Source: Carettochelys insculpta (Eukaryota; Chordata; Testudines; Carettochelyidae). From it: a stretch of 64,000 nucleotides of DNA. Below are positions 57,964 through 64,000 of the stretch, in pieces (positions within the stretch are counted from its first letter, which is position 1; each line of letters begins with the position of its first letter). The stretch is from contig NC_134141.1 in assembly GCF_033958435.1 (NCBI RefSeq), positions 101,287,001 through 101,351,000 on the forward strand, written 5' to 3'. Position numbers and translations under genes: made by a program. The notes beneath the pieces were generated by a model, which was given only the letters and a program-made list of their open reading frames with translations, was not told the origin of the DNA and did no database searches.

Positions 57964-59304
57964 TCACCCTGAGGCCTGTTCATCAAAGTGGGGCTGCAGG
58001 GCCTCCCGGACCCGGGTCCCCTCGGGGTCCACCTGCCGACTGGGGGCAGCAGGTGGCTGGACGTCTGCCCTGCCGGCCTCCGCAGCCCAGCCCTGGAAAA
58101 AGGTCTCCCCCTTGCTCTCTACCAAATTGTGCCGGGCGCAGCAGGCACCCACAATCTGGGGGATGTTGTTGGGGTCTGCATCCAGGCGGGTCAGGAGACA
58201 TCTCCAGCGTCCCTTCAGGCGGCCAAATGAGCGCTCCACCACCTGGCGCACATGGTTCAGGCGCTGGTTGAAGCGCTCCTGGCTAGCGGAGAGATGGCCT
58301 GTGTAGGGGTGCATGAGCCACGGCTGGAGGGGGTAGGCCGCATCTGCGATGACGCAGAAGGTCATGGTGTTGTCCCCCAGAGGGATCTCCCGCTGGGGGA
58401 TGTAGGTCCCCGCCTCCAGCCGGCGGCACAGGCCTGAGTTCCGGAAAACCCGGGCGTCGTGGGTGCTGCCAGGCCAGCCCACATAAATGTCCTGGAAACG
58501 TCCCCGGCTGTCCACCAAGGCCTGGAGGACGACAGAATGGTAGCCCTTTCGATTCAGGTATCGTCCTCCACTGTGATGCGGGACACGGATGGGGATGTGA
58601 GTCCCATCCAGAGCCCCGAAGCAGTTGGGGAAGCCCAGGGTGGCAAAGGCGGCGATGGTGGCATCTGGGTCCCCCAGCCTCACGAGCCTGTGCAGGAGCA
58701 TGGCGTTGATGACACGCACAACCTGCAGAGAAAGCACATGGGACAGCACCAATGAGGGGTGCGCAGGGTGTGCGTGGCCCTGCCCTGCCCTGCCCTGCCC
58801 TCCCCCCGTGGGTTCGCTTACCTCCATGAAGACAGCCCCGACAGTGGCCTTGCTGACACCAAACTCCTGTCCCACAGATCGGTAGCTGTCTGGAGTGGCC
58901 AGCTTCCAGACAGCGATGCCGACCCGTTTCTGTACTGTGAGGGCACGCCGCATGGTGGTGTCCTGGTGCCTGAGTGCGGGGGTGAGCCACTGGCACAGCT
59001 CCATAAATGTCTGCCGGCTCATCCTGAAGTTCCTGAGCCAGCGGTCGTCGTCCCACTCCTCAAGCACCAGCCGCTCCCACCAGTCGGTGCTGGTGGGGTA
59101 GCTCCACAGCCACCGGCGTGTGAGGTGGGGGGGGGGGCGGGGTGCTGCAGGGGTAGGGGTTGAGCCCTGCTGCCCTGGGGGCATCTCCTCCTCTGGGGCA
59201 AGGAGGTGCTCAGCTGCCTCCCGCATGGCACGGAGCAGGGCAAGCCCTGCTCCTGCCGGGAGGGCTGGGTGGACCTCTGGCTGCTGCTGCTGCTGGGGGT
59301 CCAT
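57964..59304 (-). CDS. Harbinger DDE transposase (HARBI1-like)
   Basis: 446 codons open as genomic sequence. A 99-bp intron (58723-58821, gtaagc...ctgcag, phase 0) is in frame and free of stops; removing it gives 413 residues and joins FMEV to VRVINAML. The helix-turn-helix part contains RRALTVQKRVGIAVWKLA and SYRSVGQEFGVSKATVG. Catalytic residues, numbered without splicing, are Asp233 (ALDGTHIPI), Asp283 (GSTHDARVF) and Glu357 (VVERSFGRLKGRW), the DDE triad of PIF/Harbinger and the HARBI1 family. The start is a polyglutamine-containing MDPQQQQQPE. The enzyme cuts and pastes the element, together with the Myb-like partner. No damage was seen. Confidence 0.93.
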   Translation of the reverse strand: MDPQQQQQPEVHPALPAGAGLALLRAMREAAEHLLAPEEEMPPGQQGSTPTPAAPRPPPHLTRRWLWSYPTSTDWWERLVLEEWDDDRWLRNFRMSRQTFMELCQWLTPALRHQDTTMRRALTVQKRVGIAVWKLATPDSYRSVGQEFGVSKATVGAVFMEVSEPTGGGQGRAGQGHAHPAHPSLVLSHVLSLQVVRVINAMLLHRLVRLGDPDATIAAFATLGFPNCFGALDGTHIPIRVPHHSGGRYLNRKGYHSVVLQALVDSRGRFQDIYVGWPGSTHDARVFRNSGLCRRLEAGTYIPQREIPLGDNTMTFCVIADAAYPLQPWLMHPYTGHLSASQERFNQRLNHVRQVVERSFGRLKGRWRCLLTRLDADPNNIPQIVGACCARHNLVESKGETFFQGWAAEAGRADVQPPAAPSRQVDPEGTRVREALQPHFDEQASG

Positions 59305-59662
59305 GACTGCGGCGCCCGGGGTCTGTGTGCCTATGGCTCCTCAGACCGCGTGCTGTGCAGGCTGAGTGTGTCTGGGAGGGGCCCTTTAAGGGAGCGGCTA
59401 GCTGTTGCCCCGGAAGCACTAGTCCGCCCTGTGACCCTGTCTGCAGCTGTGCCTGGCATCCCTATTTCGATGTGTGCTACTTGGGCGTGTAGACGTTCCC
59501 TCGCTGCGCCTATTTCGATGTTGGGCTGCGCAACGTCGAAGTTGAACATCGACGTTGCCGGCCCTGGAGGACGTGTAGACGCTATTCATCAAAATAGGCT
59601 ATTTCGATGTCGCTACTTCGAAATTAGCTACTTTGATGTAGCGTGCACGTGTAGACGTAGCC
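59305..59662. repeat. Harbinger right terminal and subterminal repeats
   Basis: From about 59460 to 59662 it repeats tatttcgatgt, acgtcgaagtt and cgtgtagacg motifs and ends in the inverted repeat gtgcacgtgtagacgtagcc. Its promoter-proximal part is the likely leader of the transposase. Confidence 0.7.
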
Positions 59663-59979
59663 TATGACAGACAGTAAATACTACTTCCAGAAGACTGCTA
59701 GCTTAATAAATACTGAGGACAATGAGAGATTTTCTGCCCTTGGCCTATTGTCTGAGAATTCTCCTTCATCACATTTTCTCCACACTGCTTTCTGAGATGA
59801 AATGAAAGGATTATCTTGAATTCACTCTCAAACTAAGAGCTGTAACAAACATTCTTAAAAGGGAAAAGATTGTGTTCCACTTGCAGCACTCAAACATTCT
59901 GCTTGTTTCTCTCTTCTACATTAGTCGACTTCCAGTGCTATGTTGCCTATCACATTGTTAAGATACACCAGAAAAACTG
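59663..59979. other. Unannotated intron sequence
   Basis: Nothing was recognised. Confidence 0.5.
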
Positions 59980-60090
59980 TAATGATAAACTGAAGAAGGT
60001 TCAAGGAAGAACCAGGGAAATGATTAGAGGTTTAGAAAACAAAACAGTGTCACCATTAGGGTTGTTTTGTTATCTGAATTTAAAATAGGA
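59980..60090 (+). mobile_element. Short CR1 fragment
   Basis: The segment aagaaggttcaaggaagaac through atgattagaggtttagaaaa parallels 48955-49005 of the intact CR1 ([15 protein letters not shown]). Edges are uncertain. Confidence 0.6.
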
Positions 60091-60119
60091 TGGAAATCCC
60101 TCCACTTCACACTTGAATA

Positions 60120-60235
60120 TTTGATTTTAGTTAGACTAGGTGGGTAGGAAAATATTTTTATTGGCCCTACTCCTGTTGGTGAAAGAGGCAAATTTTTGCT
60201 CTTACAGAGAGCTCAACCTCAGGTTTCTACTAAAT
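60120..60235 (-). mobile_element. Short interspersed repeat tail
   Basis: The inverse contains cctctttcaccaacaggagt then ggccaataaaaatattttcc, the same family as 44140-44215. Confidence 0.55.
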
Positions 60236-62498
60236 TGTTCTCTTATGCATGCCTGCAGCCTACATGTGTCTCAGAGATGTGTCAGAGGGAAGGTCTGATG
60301 TGACATGATACTCCTTGGAAAAGCTGTGATAGCCAATAGCAGCACTGTGTCCTTTATTAAAAAGGTCCTCTAATTCTACAGGGCACAGGAACTGAGCTCC
60401 TCACTGGTGTCTACACCTACAGCCCCAAAGGGGTTCTTGGTAACTGCCCGTCCAGGAGCACTGTCCTGCCAGGTCAGCGAGAGGCTAGAAAAAGTGCTAT
60501 CCTGCTACACTTCTGATCTTGACAGCCACAGAATGACCTCAGAGAGGAAAGAGAGGAGAGAGATCTGTTCTCAGAGCCGAAGCAAAAACAAAAACCGTAT
60601 CATGAAATCTTTCTTACTACAGATCATTCCTGTGACACGGCCGCTGCTCTCTTATCAGACTGAGCCTAGAAGTATTTAAAAGTGACAGCAGATTGTAATG
60701 CTGATGACTGTCTTGAAAATCATCTCCCACAAGGAGAACATTGTTCAGGGGCTGGAATACTAGTTTAATAAGAGATGGTTTCTCAAACTGTACCCCAACT
60801 CTCCAGCTTCAAGGATATGTTCTCTCAACATAGGCCAGTAAAGGTCCCTTCCACCACCTACCATTAAGTGTAGAAAACAAATCCCACTGAGAAGGCAAGC
60901 CTCCCGGTGCACATGGTCCTGGGGAAAGCTGTGTGATAGGGTATATACTCTGCTCTGCAGCGGGCATGGAACGATAGGGTTAAAGCCAGCAAGAAAAGTT
61001 ACAATAGCAGACTGTCTTCCCTGCTGCAATTGCCAAGAACCCCTGCCACCAGTGAATGTTGATATAGGTCAGCTGGAGCTAATTGCTCCAAGAGAGAAAG
61101 GGAGCCAGGAACTATAAAAAGGAAAGAATGTCTCTTTCTGACTCTTTCTATACCAGTTCTGGAATGTTAGCCACAAGCAGATTTAAACTTCTGTTAGTAG
61201 ACCGTTAAAGCTGTCAGTTCATGCAGCAGTGATCCAGGCTAGAAATAACTACCCGAAACCATGCTAGAGATGAGAAACAAAAACACAGTTTTTAGTTTAC
61301 AGCATGGCTTGTAACACCTACTTAGGATCACACCTCTGAATCGGAAGTTACTGGGACCTCATAAGACAGAGAACGAAGGACTTTAGGAAATCGTTTTGTC
61401 CTTAATACACTGACCTCTGACTAGCACAAAATCTTTTGCATTTGCTACCCATGTCAGCTTCCCAACCTTAAAACACAACGTTTGTATTGTAGTCAGCTTA
61501 AGTGTAATGAGCCTCCTCTCAAGTCAGCTGTTCCTGAATATTTATACATAACTTATTTTCTACAAGCTAAATTATTAAGAGAGTAGAACTGATCTGGGGA
61601 GAAAGGTTTAGTTCTCTGTGCTGCTAGGCAATGACAGGCAAGCAGAAAGCCACAGGAAATGAACAAGGAAAACTAAGTGCACACAGATGCCTTCATTACC
61701 AATGAATATGAGCATAGGGGAAAAACACACACAATATCAGCAGCTTTAAAGCACAGCTCTTGGGTGCAAAATATAGGTCACATCTGAGAGAGAAAGAAGA
61801 GATTTATAACTGAGTTTAAATATACAGGCCTGCAGCATTTCTTTGGGGAAAAACTGTAAATCTTGCAAAATATTTATACATTCCTCATTATACTAGCTAA
61901 TAACAAGACTTGTGATAGCAAAGAAAGCCTTGTTTCTCTTCCTACATAAAAAAATACAGACTCTGCCCAAAGTTCTTGGTGAAGTCCTTTTGCCTGCTCT
62001 CCTTTGCTCCACACAACACCAACAAGAAAGAACTGGTCCCCAACTAGAATGAACTACTGCTCTTCAAATCTATACAAGTTAAATGAGCAACAGGCCCAGT
62101 CACATCTCTCTCAAACAACACTAAAGTCCAGGTGGACAGCACAACATCTGGATGAATTATTGGTTCAAACAGAATCTTTTTCAGCATTGTGTACCCAACT
62201 GCATTAAAAATAACTGTTTGGATTTTACAAGTTACACAATGCATATTTCAAGAGATAAACCATTATGTGACAGAATGAGAACATTTGTGGAGTTACAAAC
62301 TATGCCTTTCAAACAAACAAGCAAGCAAAAACCCAGTGACATCATCTGGAAAAATCCAGAATGCAACACCAAGCCAGTATCAAAAAATACTGCAGTAATT
62401 ACATATGGTTTAGCCCACATTTTGGGATTATCACCAAACACCACCTACTTGCAAAATGACCTGTGAAATAAAGGCGTTTTGGTTTCACTAATCCAAGG
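60236..62498. other. Unannotated intron 1 sequence
   Basis: No exon, RNA gene or transposon was recognised. A noncoding first exon of GHR could lie here unnoticed. Confidence 0.45.
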
Positions 62499-63030
62499 GT
62501 CAGCAATCAAAATAGCAAGAAGAGCCTTTTTTCCCCCCCAAATTCCGTAAAAGACTCACTAATTCAAGGGCCGCAGTGCATGTGACTGCAAGATGGCCAC
62601 TAATAAATAATGTCAACCCACACTTTTTGCAACCCTTATTTTAAGAGCAGTGCGCAATGATTCGTAATGCAATGCATGTTTACTGCAGGATGCTCACAAA
62701 CTTTTTACATATTCTACTTCCTCACACTTTACAGGTGTGTGATTGTACTACTATGTTCTTGACTTTCACTCCCGAACCTACTTCTATTATGCCAAATTTA
62801 CTTAATGTTTAATGTCAGTTTTCTTTCTTTACACAGATACAGTATCATATCCCACAATATACTGCACATATTAAAGGGGAGAGTTATTCAGCATTTGGAG
62901 ATCACATATTGGTTGCTATTTAGATATGAGTTATTGGGCGTTTAGATGTTCACTGTTTATCAAAAATAATGAGGAAGATTTTTTGTTTTTTGGTAATTAT
63001 TTTATTTTGCAATAATAGGGTTGGGAGCCA
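62499..63030. mobile_element. hAT-type fragment related to 25987-26384
   Basis: It begins gggtcagcaatcaaaatagc and ends near ggttgggagccacaaagacg. It shares caagaagagcctttttt, cacatattaaaggggagagt and tttagatatgagttattgg with the 26-kb element. It is longer internally and lacks a clear right end. Confidence 0.65.
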
Positions 63031-64000
63031 CAAAGACGTCTCTGTTTTACACATTTATATTTCAAATCGGTGACTTTAAATATAGTTACAGCCTTCATTT
63101 TATAAAGCTAAAGGGTGACAAAATTAAATACAGGAGTTAAATTACAGAAATTACAAATTACTGGGGGTGCGTCAGGACCAGGGTTGCTTTGGCCCGGCAG
63201 GAGTAACCCTGCCCACAGTGCACCTGGAGCCACCGAGAACAGGGACTGCTCAGTCTTGGCTGGATTTCACATACAATACGCTAGTTTCTCTTCAACAGTC
63301 ATTCCTGATTTTAAATGGTGGAAGCAAGTTCCAAATCAGACTCTTCCAAATTACTGCTCTTATTAGTGATGACATTGGTGGGCTCAACTAAGCATATTCA
63401 AAGAGTCCAGTCTCCTACTGATTTTATAAGGTCTAAAGTGGGCACAGGGCAAGGGTAATCTACAACCTAGCTTCTGACCAATCATATTCTTAATGGGCTC
63501 TGACCAAAGACAGGAACATCGACTCAGGGAACTTTGCCCACATACTAATATGAAATATATGTTAGTGAAAGTAAGTTTACAAGCAAGGGTTTCATGGATT
63601 AACAAACAAACCCAGATGCCACTTGTTCAGAGAGCAGTTAACACAGCAATTACTTGGCAGTCCAGTAAAATTAATTACTTGGCAGAGAAGGCTCTATTTT
63701 TAGCCTGCTTGGAATACAGTTTACATTTCTCCAAGAATCTGCACTCCCCACCTCTGACACACTTCCCATAACTGGAGGCATGGCTCACAGGAAAACAGCA
63801 CTCGGAGAGCCAGCCAAGTTTTGCTAAATTCATAATTTGCTAACTTAATTGGCAGGGAGCTAATCTTTGTGACACTCCATGGTATGCAGTCCCCAAACTG
63901 CTATGAGCATACACAGCCTGTCTTTACATAAGCATTTTAACCTTTCTCTGCCTTATGCTTCCCCATTAAAGGGATAATTCTAACTTCACTGGTGTTACAA
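63031..64000. other. Unannotated intron 1 sequence
   Basis: No recognised feature. Confidence 0.5.

Larger units (their letters stand above)
55121..59662. mobile_element. Autonomous PIF/Harbinger transposon
   Basis: A 4.5-kb element with inverted ends agccgcgtctacacgtgcac and its near-complement gtgcacgtgtagacgtagcc. TAT flanks both sides (55118-55120 and 59663-59665), a 3-bp duplication as in Harbinger insertions. Subterminal regions are packed with ttcgaa and cgacgtt motifs in both directions. It holds the two genes typical of the superfamily, arranged convergently: a Myb/SANT-like protein (+) and a DDE transposase (-). It is very GC-rich compared with its AT-rich surroundings. Confidence 0.93.
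54937..64000 (-). other. GHR: GHR intron 1 (part)
   Basis: Sequence right of the exon 2 acceptor is upstream of the coding start. In known GHR genes this holds one or more noncoding first exons at large distances. None could be identified here. Half of the stretch is occupied by a Harbinger transposon. Confidence 0.75.

Noticed and set aside
1..64000. CRISPR arrays, bacterial operons, tRNA or rRNA genes
   Set aside because: The window is vertebrate intron and transposon sequence. No regular spacer arrays and no cloverleaf or rRNA sequence was recognised.

Overview
The window is vertebrate nuclear DNA from a non-avian sauropsid, most likely a turtle. The repeat mix supports this: CR1 LINEs, DIRS-type tyrosine-recombinase retrotransposons, Penelope-like elements, hAT and PIF/Harbinger DNA transposons, and many MITEs beginning GGCTAYGTCTACAC. 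The species cannot be named from the sequence. The host anchor is one exon on the minus strand at 54856-54936. It encodes a signal peptide starting MDLRQLLLILALVCASD, with consensus splice sites on both sides. I recognise it as exon 2 of the growth hormone receptor gene, GHR. The gene therefore runs right to left: bases 54937-64000 are upstream intron 1 sequence and bases 1-54855 are intron 2. No other host exon was recognised.

Layout. A hAT-like end fragment (1-540) is followed by a decayed 5.9-kb DIRS element (3410-9356, coding on minus). A second, better preserved 4.4-kb DIRS element (10901-15290) sits inside an older foldback MITE whose halves flank it at 10610 and 15384. Both DIRS copies keep inverted terminal repeats and an internal complementary region. 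From 16 to 30 kb there are hAT-type elements, a long foldback MITE, an AT microsatellite palindrome and a GC-rich minisatellite. At 30.6-31.8 kb three MITEs are nested. At 31.9-32.35 kb two copies of a Penelope-like tail lie tail-out as a near-perfect inverted repeat. Related tails occur at 34.3 and 35.8 kb, and at 42.8-43.6 kb a tail is still attached to a GIY-YIG coding fragment. An old CR1 fragment lies at 40.7-42.1 kb.

The most notable element is a CR1 LINE at 44870-49528 with two intact reading frames. ORF1 carries a zinc-finger-like motif, a coiled coil and an SGNH/GDSL esterase domain. ORF2 carries an APE endonuclease and a reverse transcriptase. ORF1 ends on the heptamer T TTA AAC followed directly by TAA. 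The -1 frame from that heptamer is open straight into ORF2, and ORF2 has no in-frame ATG until inside the endonuclease. This is what a programmed -1 ribosomal frameshift site would look like.

In GHR intron 1, only 184 bp from exon 2, lies a complete autonomous Harbinger transposon (55121-59662) with terminal inverted repeats and a 3-bp duplication. It has a convergent gene pair: a Myb/SANT-like partner gene with apparent frameshifts (+), and an intact DDE transposase with a 99-bp in-frame intron (-). The small MITEs elsewhere in the window share its terminal sequence, so this element or its relatives could have mobilised them. The rest is AT-rich intron with no recognised genes.
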